This document shows positions 7,617-15,455 of a DNA stretch of 39,639 bases, in pieces; position 1 is the stretch's first letter; each line of letters starts with the position of its first letter. The notes under the pieces are model-generated. The model saw only the letters and a list, made by a program, of their open reading frames with translations, had not been told where the DNA came from and searched no databases. The position numbers and the translations under genes were made by a program. The stretch lies in NCBI RefSeq assembly GCF_009741925.1, contig NZ_WPCC01000029.1, positions 1 to 39,639 on the forward strand, given 5' to 3'. The DNA is from Natronomonas sp. CBA1123. Lineage in GTDB: Archaea > Halobacteriota > Halobacteria > Halobacteriales > Haloarculaceae.

Positions 7617-8396
7617 CTAGAAGGAGAAAAGGTCGATACCGCCGGTGACGCCGATGACCTGTCCAGTGATGTAGTTGGATTGTTCGGAGGCGAGGTAGGC
7701 GACGAGGTTCGAGACGTCCTCTTCCTTGCCGAGTTTCCGCATCGGGGTGGCCTTGGCGATGCGGGCGAAGTGTTCGTCGACCTGTTCGAGTTGGTCGATG
7801 GGGAGGTCCGCGAGTTGGCCGACGACGATGCTGGGGGCGATGATGTTGGAGGTGACGCCGTGTTGGGCGCCTTCGAGCGCGAGCGTCTTGCCGAAGCCGA
7901 TGAGCGCCGCCTTCGTCGCCGAATACGAGAGCTGGCCGAAGCCGCCCTGCCAGCCGGCCATCGAGGACATCGAGATGATGCGACCGAAGCCGCGTTCCTT
8001 CATTCCGGGGTAGACTGCTTGCGTGATGTTGTAGGCGCCGGTGAGGTTGACGGCGATGTCGCGGTCCCAGATTTCGTCATCGAAGTCCTCGACTTTGTCG
8101 CGGGCGTCGACCATCCCGGCGTTGTTGACGAGGATGTCGATACCGCCGGTTTCCTCTTCGAGGGCGGCGACGGTGTCGGCGACGTCTTCGCGGTCGGTGA
8201 GGTCACACTCGACGGCGTGGGAGGTGCCGTCGTAGTCCTCCTCGATTTCGTCGGCGATGTTTTCGGCGGCTTCGTAGTTCACGTCGAGGACGACCACTTC
8301 GGCGCCCTCCTCGGCGAGTACGCGGCAGTCTTCGCTTCCGATGCGTCCGGCACCGCCAGTGACGAGGGCGGTTTTGTCGTCGAGTCCTAGGTCCAT
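7617..8396 (-). CDS. Short-chain dehydrogenase/reductase (SDR), 3-oxoacyl-reductase or 3-hydroxybutyrate-dehydrogenase type
   Basis: This 259-residue classical SDR reads VTGGAGRIG for the dinucleotide-binding loop, ILVNNAG, and a Ser with YSATK as the catalytic Ser-Tyr-Lys set. The C terminus (ITGQVIGVTGGIDLFSF) fits the family. The ATG at 8396 gives MDLGLDDKTALVTGG, the normal SDR start, and a CTTATAG TATA box lies 27-33 bp upstream. It runs convergently towards the ACAD at 6010. Since the levulinate pathway with LvaA/LvaC kinase and dehydrogenase also includes an SDR (LvaD), it could reduce a 4-oxoacyl or related CoA. That link is speculative, because the gene has its own promoter and is separated by the hairpin spacer. 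Confidence 0.88.
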   Translation of the reverse strand: MDLGLDDKTALVTGGAGRIGSEDCRVLAEEGAEVVVLDVNYEAAENIADEIEEDYDGTSHAVECDLTDREDVADTVAALEEETGGIDILVNNAGMVDARDKVEDFDDEIWDRDIAVNLTGAYNITQAVYPGMKERGFGRIISMSSMAGWQGGFGQLSYSATKAALIGFGKTLALEGAQHGVTSNIIAPSIVVGQLADLPIDQLEQVDEHFARIAKATPMRKLGKEEDVSNLVAYLASEQSNYITGQVIGVTGGIDLFSF

Positions 8397-8422
8397 TGCA
8401 ACACAGGTGTCTCCGGGTTTCG

Positions 8423-8429
8423 CTATAAG
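8423..8429 (-). promoter_or_regulatory. TATA box of the SDR at 8396
   Basis: CTTATAG on the minus strand, 27-33 bp upstream of the start codon. Confidence 0.55.
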
Positions 8430-8489
8430 GATTTGGACGGTGATACGAGGGGCGTTTAGTAGGGGTCGTGGCAACGAGCGACGAACGCC

Positions 8490-9179
8490 TCAGTCCGAGA
8501 CGCCGACGACCGCGAGTAACTCCCGCAGGGTTTCGAGTTCGTGGTCGGCCTCTGGGCCCCACCCTTCCTCGCCGTAGCCGGCGGCGGCGATGCCGAGCGC
8601 CGATGCCCCGGCGACGTCGTGGGAGTGGCGGTCCCCGACCATTACCGTCCGTTCGGGGTCCGCTTGGGTTGCGTCGAGGGCGTCTTGGAACATTCGCTCG
8701 TCGGGTTTCGTGTGCCCGACGGCTTCGGAGGTGGTGACGTGGGCGAAACACTCCCGGATGCCGAACGAGTCAAGCATGTTCTCGGCTTCGTGGGTGTCGA
8801 TATCGGAGACGATGGCCTGCTCGATACCGGCGTCGGACAGCGTCTCGATGGTCTCGATTGCACCGTCTTCGGCGCGCAGCGTCGCCGCAGTACAGCGGTC
8901 GAAGGTTGCTCGCCACCCTTCCGGCGGGTCCCCGTCGAACAGCGCGGCCGTCGCCTTCCGGTAGCCCTCGCTTGCGGTTCGGTACTCGGTACCCTCCCGG
9001 CCGCGGAAGTGCTCGCCGAGGGCGGACTTCCAGTCGTCGAGTGCCGATTGGGCGTCGAGTTGGTGCTCGTCGGCGAGTTCGGCGACGAAGGCGGCGTACC
9101 CCTCCCGGACCGATGCGAGTTCGACGATGACGCCGCCGATGTCCCAGAAGACGGTGTCGTAGCGGCGGTCGTCGCTCAC
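8490..9179 (-). CDS. HAD-superfamily hydrolase (phosphatase-like)
   Basis: This 229-residue protein has the HAD motifs in order: FWDIGGVI with nucleophile Asp13, IVSDID as motif II, GHTKPDERMF with the motif III Lys, and GDRHSHD as motif IV. The second motif I Asp (DxD) is Gly here (DIG). This is also seen in YihX-type HADs that remain active phosphatases, so it need not be inactive. A helical cap lies between residues 20 and 100, placing it in subfamily I. The GTG start at 9179 overlaps the TGA of the upstream metallo-hydrolase (GTGA), so the two are translationally coupled. The substrate is unknown; a small phosphorylated metabolite is likely. Confidence 0.85.
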   Translation of the reverse strand: MSDDRRYDTVFWDIGGVIVELASVREGYAAFVAELADEHQLDAQSALDDWKSALGEHFRGREGTEYRTASEGYRKATAALFDGDPPEGWRATFDRCTAATLRAEDGAIETIETLSDAGIEQAIVSDIDTHEAENMLDSFGIRECFAHVTTSEAVGHTKPDERMFQDALDATQADPERTVMVGDRHSHDVAGASALGIAAAGYGEEGWGPEADHELETLRELLAVVGVSD

Positions 9180-10138
9180 GGTTCGTAGTACCGAACGCCG
9201 TCGCGCAGTTCGCTGTCGAGTTCGCCGGTCGCATCGAGGTGGGCGAGCGCGCTCATCGTCTCGGGGATGAGGTACTTCACGTCGCGGTCGCCGGCGATGG
9301 CCATCGCGACGCCGGGGACAGTAGAGTAGCCGTCGGCGACGAGGTCGGTCACGCGTTCGAGGCGGTTATCGAGGCTGCCGCGGTCGCGTTCGACGGCGCC
9401 CGTGAGGTCCGTGTGGACGGCACCGTGTCCGGGATAGACGCGGTCGACGTCGAGTTCGGCGAGGCGGTCGAGAGCGGTGTAGAAGGCGTCGAACGCCTCG
9501 ACGTGGCCGTCGTCGAGACCGTCGTGCATGACGACGGGGCGGAACGGCTGGATGCCCATGTCGCCGCCGAGCAGCACCGACTCGCCGTCGAGTTCGGTCG
9601 GATAGCTCAGGTGGTCGGCCTGGTGGCCGGGGACGTGCACGGCGTCGACTTCGATGTCGCCGATTTCGGTTCTGTCGCCGGGTTCTATCCACACGTCGAC
9701 TGCCGTCGGTGGGAGAAGCTCTCGGTTCCGCTCCAGTGACTCGACGGCCATGTCGACAGCCATCTCCAGTTGCTCGTCGGGGAAGCCGGCCTGGGTGCAG
9801 TTCTCGCGGACGCGGGCTTCGAGGCCGTCCGGGTCCCGATTGAATCGTTCTTCGACGCTCGCGGGCGCGTAGACGGTCGGGTCGCCCTCCTCGAGTACCG
9901 TCGGAACGAGGCCGATGTGGTCGACGTGGGGGTGGGTGACGAGAACGTGTTCGATGTCGCCCGGTTCGTACCCCAACTCGGCGAGCTGTGAGCGAAACGC
10001 CGCTTCGTGGTCCGGGAGCGCGGCGTCGACGAGAATCGGCTCCGACCCCTCGATGAGGTAGCAGGCGACGTGGCCCGGCGGCCAGTCCACGTCGAACTCC
10101 AGTCGGCGGACGCTCCCCTGTTTGCTCCGTGTCTCCAT
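9176..10138 (-). CDS. Metallo-beta-lactamase-fold hydrolase
   Basis: This 320-residue protein carries the metal-binding motif THPHVDH (68-74), a further His in PGHQADH (about 166), GGDMG for the bridging Asp, and YPGHG for the last His ligand, so a two-metal centre is complete. The N-terminal half is the lactamase fold and the C-terminal 80 residues are helical, as in hydroxyacylglutathione-hydrolase and lactonase-like MBL proteins. Thioester or lactone hydrolysis is plausible in this CoA-rich setting but not shown. It starts at the ATG at 10138 with a CTTATG element 26-31 bp upstream, and is the first gene of a two-gene operon with the HAD protein, divergent from the SDR/LLM pair. Confidence 0.88.
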   Translation of the reverse strand: METRSKQGSVRRLEFDVDWPPGHVACYLIEGSEPILVDAALPDHEAAFRSQLAELGYEPGDIEHVLVTHPHVDHIGLVPTVLEEGDPTVYAPASVEERFNRDPDGLEARVRENCTQAGFPDEQLEMAVDMAVESLERNRELLPPTAVDVWIEPGDRTEIGDIEVDAVHVPGHQADHLSYPTELDGESVLLGGDMGIQPFRPVVMHDGLDDGHVEAFDAFYTALDRLAELDVDRVYPGHGAVHTDLTGAVERDRGSLDNRLERVTDLVADGYSTVPGVAMAIAGDRDVKYLIPETMSALAHLDATGELDSELRDGVRYYEP

Positions 10139-10163
10139 TCAGCGGTAGAATGCGACCGTTCGG

Positions 10164-10169
10164 CATAAG
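10164..10169 (-). promoter_or_regulatory. TATA box of the MBL/HAD operon
   Basis: CTTATG on the minus strand, 26-31 bp upstream of the ATG at 10138. Confidence 0.55.
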
Positions 10170-10232
10170 AGTTTGTTTTAATAGTCAGCTGCCACACCTT
10201 CCAATGTTCAATATACTACCGAACGGACTTAC

Positions 10233-10240
10233 CTTTATTA
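10233..10240 (+). promoter_or_regulatory. TATA box of the SDR/LLM operon
   Basis: CTTTATTA lies 30-37 bp before an ATG at 10270 that opens a 16-codon upstream ORF, and 74 or more bp before the SDR start. A CAATGTT motif occurs just upstream at 10202-10208. Confidence 0.5.
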
Positions 10241-10269
10241 ACGCTCCCTCGAAACGGGTCAGGCGTCAC

Positions 10270-10320
10270 ATGACAGCAGCAAACACCGGCGTCCACGCGG
10301 CGCGTGAGTATCGATGTTAG
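10270..10320 (+). CDS. Possible 16-residue leader peptide overlapping the SDR start
   Basis: The ATG at 10270 opens MTAANTGVHAAREYRC and stops at TAG 10318-10320, which overlaps the SDR start codon ATG at 10314 in another frame. Given the TATA box at 10233, this ATG is the one near the predicted mRNA 5' end, so ribosomes may load here and re-initiate on the SDR. No homologue is known to me, and it may be a chance ORF. Confidence 0.3.
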   Translation: MTAANTGVHAAREYRC

Positions 10321-11090
10321 AGCAGTTCAGCGTCGACGGCAAGACGGCCGTCATCACGGGGTCGAGTCAGGGTATCGGCGCCGTCACCGCAAAGCGGTTC
10401 GCCGACGACGGCGCCAACGTCGTCGTCACCTCCCGGACACAGGAGAAAATCGACGAGGTCGCCGCCGAAATCAACGAGAGCGACCGGCCTGGCGAGGCCA
10501 TCGCCGTCGAGTGCGACGTTCGCGACCGCGACAGCGTCGAGGCGCTCATCGAGGCCACCGTTGAGGAGTTCGGCAGCGTCGACTGCATGGTGAACAACGC
10601 AGGTGCCTCCTTCATGGCCGGCTTCGACGACATCTCCGAGAACGGCTGGAAGACCATCGTCGACATCAACCTCCACGGCACCTTCCACGGCGCCCAGGTC
10701 GCTGGCCAGCAGATGCAGAAACAGGAGTCGGGCGGCACCATCATCAACTTCGCCAGCGTCGCCGGGACGATGGGCTCTCAGTACATGAGCCACTACGGCG
10801 CCGCGAAGGCCGCCGTCGTCAACCTCACCACGTCGCTGTCGGCCAACTACGCCGACCACGACATCCGCGTCAACTGCATCGCTCCCGGCCTCGTCGGCAC
10901 GGCAGGCGTCGCCTCCCAGATGGGTATCGACCCCGCGAACGTCGAACGAAGCGACATCGCCAAGGAGATGGGTCTCCCGGAGGAGATAGCCGATATCGTC
11001 CAGTTCCTCGCCAGCGACGCCTCCTCGTACATCGTCGGCGAAACCATTACGGCACAGGGCGTCCCGCCGTTAGAGGACTCCCAACTGTGA
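10314..11090 (+). CDS. Short-chain dehydrogenase/reductase
   Basis: This 258-residue SDR shows TGSSQGIG at 15-22 for cofactor binding, VNNAG, and a Ser-Tyr-Lys active site ending in HYGAAKAA. After the catalytic Lys the IRVNCIAPG tract is normal. It is NAD(P)-dependent and would interconvert a hydroxyl and a keto group; the substrate is unknown. The ATG at 10314 is the only start that gives a standard SDR N terminus (MLEQFSVDGKTAVITG). Only seven bases separate its stop from the LLM oxidoreductase at 11098, so the two are cotranscribed. A short upstream ORF overlaps its start. Confidence 0.9.
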   Translation: MLEQFSVDGKTAVITGSSQGIGAVTAKRFADDGANVVVTSRTQEKIDEVAAEINESDRPGEAIAVECDVRDRDSVEALIEATVEEFGSVDCMVNNAGASFMAGFDDISENGWKTIVDINLHGTFHGAQVAGQQMQKQESGGTIINFASVAGTMGSQYMSHYGAAKAAVVNLTTSLSANYADHDIRVNCIAPGLVGTAGVASQMGIDPANVERSDIAKEMGLPEEIADIVQFLASDASSYIVGETITAQGVPPLEDSQL

Positions 11091-11097
11091 TTCCCCA

Positions 11098-12099
11098 ATG
11101 ACCGAACGCGACGTGTTCCTCCCGGTCGCCGCACAGCCGAGCGTCGACGCGCTCGTCGAGCAGGCCCAACTCGGCGAGGAGTTGGGCTACGACACCGCGT
11201 GGCTCCCCGAGACGTGGGGTCGCGACGCCGTGACGACGCTCACCTGTATCGCCCGCGAGACGGAGACGATAGACATCGGCACCTCGATTATGCCGGTGTA
11301 CTCCCGCTCGCCCGCGCTCATCGGCCAGAGTGCGGCGACGCTACAGGAGGTCTCGGAGGGCCGATTCCGACTCGGGCTCGGCCCCTCCGGTCCCATCGTC
11401 ATCGAGAACTGGCACGGCGCGGAGTTCGGCAATCCCCTCCGTCGGACGCGGGAGACCGTCGACATCGTCAAGCAGGTCCTCTCCGGCGAGGAAGTCGAGT
11501 ACGACGGGGAGTACTTCGACCTCGAAGGGTTCCGACTGCGCTGTGAGGCTCCCGACCCGGTTCCGCCCGTCGAGACGGCTGGAATGGGTCCGAAGGCGGT
11601 CGAACTCGCTGGCCGGTTCGCCGACGGCTGGCACGCGCTGATGTTGACGCGGGATGGTCTCCGGGACCGACTGGAGGACTTCGAACGCGGCTCGGAGATG
11701 GGCGACCGCGACCGTTCCGAACAGCGCGTCACGCTGTCGTTGACCTGTTGTGCCCTGGAGGACGAAGCAGAGGCGAAACGGCTCGCCAAACAGCACGCCG
11801 TCTTCTACCTCGGCGGTATGGGGACGTACTACCGCGACAACCTCGCCCGACAGGGCCACGAGGAGGTCGCCAACGCCATCTACGACAACTACCAGGACGG
11901 CGACCGCGAGGCCGCGATGGAAGCGCTGCCTGACGACCTCCTGGAACAGTTGGTCGTCTGGGGCACGCCCGAGGGGGCCCGCGAACACTTCGATCGATTC
12001 ACCGATGTCGAGGGCGTCGAAGCCGTCTCGGTGTCGTTCCCACGGGCGGCGAATCTCGAACAAATCGAGTCGACGATGCGAGCACTCCAGCCGCGTTGA
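11098..12099 (+). CDS. LLM-family F420-dependent oxidoreductase
   Basis: This 333-residue TIM-barrel protein belongs to the luciferase-like monooxygenase fold. The segments EELGYDTAWLPETWGRD, GTSIMPVYSRSPALIGQSAATL and RFRLGLGPSGP are the conserved barrel elements. As I recall, haloarchaea carry a named equivalog family, the NP1902A-type F420-dependent oxidoreductases, and this protein fits it in length and start. Haloarchaea make coenzyme F420, so hydride transfer from F420H2 or to F420 is the probable chemistry. It follows the SDR by seven bases, suggesting consecutive redox steps on one substrate. An F420 role is known for the family; the substrate is unknown. Confidence 0.85.
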   Translation: MTERDVFLPVAAQPSVDALVEQAQLGEELGYDTAWLPETWGRDAVTTLTCIARETETIDIGTSIMPVYSRSPALIGQSAATLQEVSEGRFRLGLGPSGPIVIENWHGAEFGNPLRRTRETVDIVKQVLSGEEVEYDGEYFDLEGFRLRCEAPDPVPPVETAGMGPKAVELAGRFADGWHALMLTRDGLRDRLEDFERGSEMGDRDRSEQRVTLSLTCCALEDEAEAKRLAKQHAVFYLGGMGTYYRDNLARQGHEEVANAIYDNYQDGDREAAMEALPDDLLEQLVVWGTPEGAREHFDRFTDVEGVEAVSVSFPRAANLEQIESTMRALQPR

Positions 12100-12225
12100 C
12101 GCCCCTCCCGTTCGGCTCTGCCCTTACCGCTGTTTCCCATATCATTCCAAACCCTACCATTGTTCCCCAATAGAGCTGGTTAGTGCGAAACTGTTAGGAA
12201 CTTTTGGATAGTTGAAGATTCACGC

Positions 12226-12240
12226 GGGGTTCTTAACCCC
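12226..12240 (+). promoter_or_regulatory. Palindrome overlapping the TAXI/TRAP promoter
   Basis: GGGGTT-CTT-AACCCC is a perfect 6-bp inverted repeat. Its centre (TTCTTAAC, 12230-12237) lies 23-30 bp before the ATG at 12260, so the palindrome coincides with the expected TATA position. It could be an operator. Confidence 0.45.
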
Positions 12241-12259
12241 GGGGTCGTTTTGCGACTGT

Positions 12260-13348
12260 ATGGCAGACCAAAAGCCACGACAATCGACACGTCGACGGTT
12301 TCTCGCAACGACCGGCCTCGGTGCCGGAGCGTTCGCCCTCGCCGGGTGTACCGGCGGCAACGGCGGAAACGGCGGTAACGGTGGTAACGGCGGCAATGGC
12401 GGCAACAGCGGTCCCGCACCCGGCTCGGACGGCAACCTCGTGATGACCACGTCGGGGTCGAGTACGACGGCCTACGCCGCGAGTCAGGGCCTCTCGGCCG
12501 CCGTCGAGGAGTACAGCGACGGCTCAGTCAGCATCGACGCCCGACCCAGCAACGGGACCGACGCCAACGTCGCTCGACTCGACCGCGAGGAGAGCGACAT
12601 CGCCTACATCCAGAACTGGACGGCGGAGCGACTCCGACAGGGAGAGGCCCCGTTCGACGACCTTGGCTACGACCCCGTACAGGTGTTCCACCTGTACAAC
12701 CTCCCGTGGATTTTCGCCACCGCCAACGCCGACTGGACATCGGTGACCGACATCGAATCCGACAGTCGCGTCGTCCCGACGCCGCGTGGCTCCGGGACCG
12801 CACCGGCACTGGAGCACGGCCTCAGTTTCGCCGTCGACGGCTACGAGCGCGTCAGCGTCGGCTACGGTGAGTTGGGCGGTGCGTTCAGCGAGGGCCGCAT
12901 CGACTCCGCCGCGATTACCATCCTCAACGGCGACATCGAGCCCGGCTGGGTCCAAGAGATGAAGGGCAGCGTCGACCTTCGACTGCTCGGCTGGCCGGAC
13001 GACGCCGTCGAGTCGATGCGTGAGGACCCCGGCCTGCTGATTCAGGACGTGGACATGACCTCCTTCGAGGGCTACGACTACACCCCGGACACCATCCCCT
13101 CTATCACGTTCGCCTACAACTTCATCAGCCGTCACGACCTCGATTACGACGCGGTCTACGCGCTGCTGGAGACGCTGTACGAGAACCGAGAGAACCTCTC
13201 GGAGTACAACGCCCTGCTGGGCTATCACGAAGAACCGGAGTACTGGGTCAGCGACATGTACGAGGGAATCCCGTTCCACCCCGCCGCCGCCGACTTCTAC
13301 CAGGAAATCGGCGTCTGGAAAGACGAGTTCGAACGGTACGAGGAGTAG
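12260..13348 (+). CDS. TAXI-family TRAP transporter substrate-binding lipoprotein
   Basis: This 362-residue protein has a twin-arginine signal (RRRF at 11-14) and a lipobox (LAGC, Cys30), so it is exported folded by Tat and lipid-anchored outside. A Gly-Gly-Asn repeat linker (about 31-50) follows, as is typical of haloarchaeal binding proteins. The remainder matches TAXI solute receptors, with an early GSSTTAYAASQGLSAAVEE segment for ligand binding. The ATG at 12260 is chosen because the Tat motif begins 10 residues later and a promoter-like palindrome lies about 30 bp upstream. The fused TRAP permease starts three bases after its stop. TAXI systems generally take up organic acids; the ligand is not deducible. 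Confidence 0.93.
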   Translation: MADQKPRQSTRRRFLATTGLGAGAFALAGCTGGNGGNGGNGGNGGNGGNSGPAPGSDGNLVMTTSGSSTTAYAASQGLSAAVEEYSDGSVSIDARPSNGTDANVARLDREESDIAYIQNWTAERLRQGEAPFDDLGYDPVQVFHLYNLPWIFATANADWTSVTDIESDSRVVPTPRGSGTAPALEHGLSFAVDGYERVSVGYGELGGAFSEGRIDSAAITILNGDIEPGWVQEMKGSVDLRLLGWPDDAVESMREDPGLLIQDVDMTSFEGYDYTPDTIPSITFAYNFISRHDLDYDAVYALLETLYENRENLSEYNALLGYHEEPEYWVSDMYEGIPFHPAAADFYQEIGVWKDEFERYEE

Positions 13349-13351
13349 GCC

Positions 13352-15385
13352 ATGGAGCGTGAGGCTCCACTCGGCGTCCGCGAGCGACTCGACCGACCGC
13401 CGGTCGAGTTGGGACTGCGGAGCATCATCTACGCCTTCGCCGTCTTCCTGACGCTGTACACCATCTACTACGCCTACACCCTGTTTTGGGTGCGCGTTCG
13501 CTTCGCGAACGTCTTCCTCGGGGTCGGCGTCGCGCTGTTCTACCTCGTCCAACTGCTGGAGAAACACGTCGCCAAACGGAGCGGGGACGGCCTCGTAGCC
13601 GAAACCGACGACACGGAGTCGTCGCTGTTCGAACACGGTCCGTGGAAGGCACTCGACGTGGTCATGCTTCTCGCCGGCGCCGTCGTGGCGCTGGCCTTGG
13701 CGGGATACGTCGAGTTCAACTTCGCACGACTGCTCGAAGACGCACCCATCTTCGGATGGACGACGACCGACTACTACGTCGGCGTCGCCGCGATGGTACT
13801 CGTCACAGACGCGACACGTCGGGCCTACGGCAACGTCATCGCTGGTGTCGTCGTCGCCGGCATCGCCTACGCCTTCGCCGGCCCCTACCTGCCGGGCGTG
13901 CTGTATCACACCGGCATGGACTGGCAACAGGTCGCCCGCAACGGTGCCATCGGCCTCACGGGCGTCTACGGCTTCATCCTCGAGGTCGGTACCACCGCGG
14001 TCGCCATCTTCCTGATGTTCGCCGGCATGGCGAAGGCCTACGGCCTGATGGACCTCGTGTTGAACCTCAGCCGCGAGGTGCGGAACGTCCTCGAGACCGG
14101 CGTCGTCCAAGTCGCCGTCGTCGGGAGCATGATAATGGGTTCAATCACGGGCAGCGCCGCGGCCAACACCGCGACGACCGGGAGCTTCACGATTCCGATG
14201 ATAAAAGACCAGGGCGTCCGCGAGGACTTCGCGTGTGCCATCGAGTCGGTGGCCTCCAGCGGCGGCCAGATGCTGCCGCCCATCATGGGCGTCGCCGCCT
14301 TCCTCATGGCCGACATCCTGGGTATCCCCTACCTCGAAGTCGTCAAAGCCGGCCTCTTTCCGGCGCTTTTGTTCTACTTCAGCGTCGGCGCCGCGGTCCA
14401 TCTCATCATCCACAAGTTCGACTGGACGACCGACGCCGAGGGAACCTTCGACAAGAGCATCCTACTGGACGGCATCCACTACGTCATCCCGCTTGGCGTC
14501 CTGTTGTACACGCTCGTCGTGTTGCGCTTCTCGCCGCTGAGCGCCGGGTTCTACACCATCGTCGCGCTCGTCCCCTCGGCGCTTCTCAAGCGACTCATCG
14601 ACGCCTACCGCGGGGACGATGAGCCAGTCGAGGTCGCGGTCGATTTCACCGTCACGACCTTCGACGGTCTCCGGCAGGGTGCCGTCGACATGGCACCGCT
14701 GGTCGGCATCCTCGCCTCGCTCGGCATCGTCATCACCATGGTCGAACAGACCGGCCTCGGCGCTCGTATCAGTTTCCGGATGCTCGCGTTAGCCGGCGGG
14801 ATTCTCGTCGTCCTCCTGCTGTTGGCGATGGCGACGAGCATCCTCTTCGGACTGGGGATGCCGACACCCGCCGCCTACATCGTCGTGGCAGCACTCGTCG
14901 CGCCGGCACTGACCACGAGCGAGACGTTCACCATCCAACCCCTGACCGCACACATGTTCGTGTTCTACTTCGCGATGCTGTCAGCGATTACGCCGCCGGT
15001 GGCTGTCGCCGTCGCCGTCGGCGCCCGCATCGCCGACTCGGACTTCCTGCAGTCGTGTAAGCAGGCACTCCGCATCGGCGCCCCCGGGTTCGTCATCCCC
15101 TTCGCGTTCGTCGCCAACGACGGCATCATCGTGTGGTCGTCGTCGACGCCCATCGATTTGCTCGTCGTGTTGGCCGGCACCGTCGCCGTCGTCGTCGCGA
15201 CGGTCGGCTACGACGGCGCCAGCGACCTCGGGTGGCCACACCGCATCGTCTACCTCGTCATCGCCGGCGGGGCGATGTTCGGCCCACAGATGGTGCAACT
15301 CGGCACGGCCGGACTGCTCATGCTGACGCTCGCACTCGCGAACACCGGCCGACTGCCGGCCGTCGTCACTCCCTCTCGACAATGA
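13352..15385 (+). CDS. TRAP transporter fused permease (DctQ-DctM type)
   Basis: This 677-residue membrane protein has the fused layout typical of TAXI systems: about four N-terminal helices corresponding to the small DctQ-like subunit, then the large DctM domain of 12 or more helices. Conserved DctM segments include GSMIMGSITGSAAANTATTG, SSGGQMLPPIMG and LGMPTPAAYI, the paired Gly/Pro-rich hairpins of the elevator domain. It works with the lipoprotein at 12260, probably driving uptake with an ion gradient (Na+ in known TRAP systems). Its ATG at 13352 lies three bases after the lipoprotein stop, which shows an operon. It is followed 70 bp later by a TPP-dependent decarboxylase with its own TATA box. 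Confidence 0.93.
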   Translation: MEREAPLGVRERLDRPPVELGLRSIIYAFAVFLTLYTIYYAYTLFWVRVRFANVFLGVGVALFYLVQLLEKHVAKRSGDGLVAETDDTESSLFEHGPWKALDVVMLLAGAVVALALAGYVEFNFARLLEDAPIFGWTTTDYYVGVAAMVLVTDATRRAYGNVIAGVVVAGIAYAFAGPYLPGVLYHTGMDWQQVARNGAIGLTGVYGFILEVGTTAVAIFLMFAGMAKAYGLMDLVLNLSREVRNVLETGVVQVAVVGSMIMGSITGSAAANTATTGSFTIPMIKDQGVREDFACAIESVASSGGQMLPPIMGVAAFLMADILGIPYLEVVKAGLFPALLFYFSVGAAVHLIIHKFDWTTDAEGTFDKSILLDGIHYVIPLGVLLYTLVVLRFSPLSAGFYTIVALVPSALLKRLIDAYRGDDEPVEVAVDFTVTTFDGLRQGAVDMAPLVGILASLGIVITMVEQTGLGARISFRMLALAGGILVVLLLLAMATSILFGLGMPTPAAYIVVAALVAPALTTSETFTIQPLTAHMFVFYFAMLSAITPPVAVAVAVGARIADSDFLQSCKQALRIGAPGFVIPFAFVANDGIIVWSSSTPIDLLVVLAGTVAVVVATVGYDGASDLGWPHRIVYLVIAGGAMFGPQMVQLGTAGLLMLTLALANTGRLPAVVTPSRQ

Positions 15386-15423
15386 TAGAACCCACTAAAA
15401 GCGGCCGACTTCCGACGGAATCA

Positions 15424-15431
15424 ACTATTTA
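15424..15431 (+). promoter_or_regulatory. TATA box of the TPP enzyme
   Basis: ACTATTTA lies 25-32 bp before the ATG at 15456. Confidence 0.55.
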
Positions 15432-15455
15432 CCGACGGCCGCGGCAGGTAGCACC

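Noticed and set aside
8490-9179. HAD protein as a catalytically dead enzyme because motif I is DIG, not DxD
   Set aside because: YihX-type HADs with D-x-G are active phosphatases and the other motifs are intact.
12115-12170. Two loosely similar pyrimidine-rich segments after the LLM gene (CCCTTACCGCTGTTTCCC and CCCTACCATTGTTCCCC)
   Set aside because: Imperfect and only two copies; likely chance or a degenerate terminator region.
12350-12412. Short tandem repeats (GGCGGTAAC-like units) that might suggest a CRISPR or VNTR
   Set aside because: They encode the Gly-Gly-Asn linker after the lipobox of the binding protein, a normal feature; there are no spacers.
12524-14110. A 528-codon open frame on the minus strand opposite the TAXI/TRAP genes
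   Set aside because: Antisense shadow of clear transporter genes; no family resemblance.
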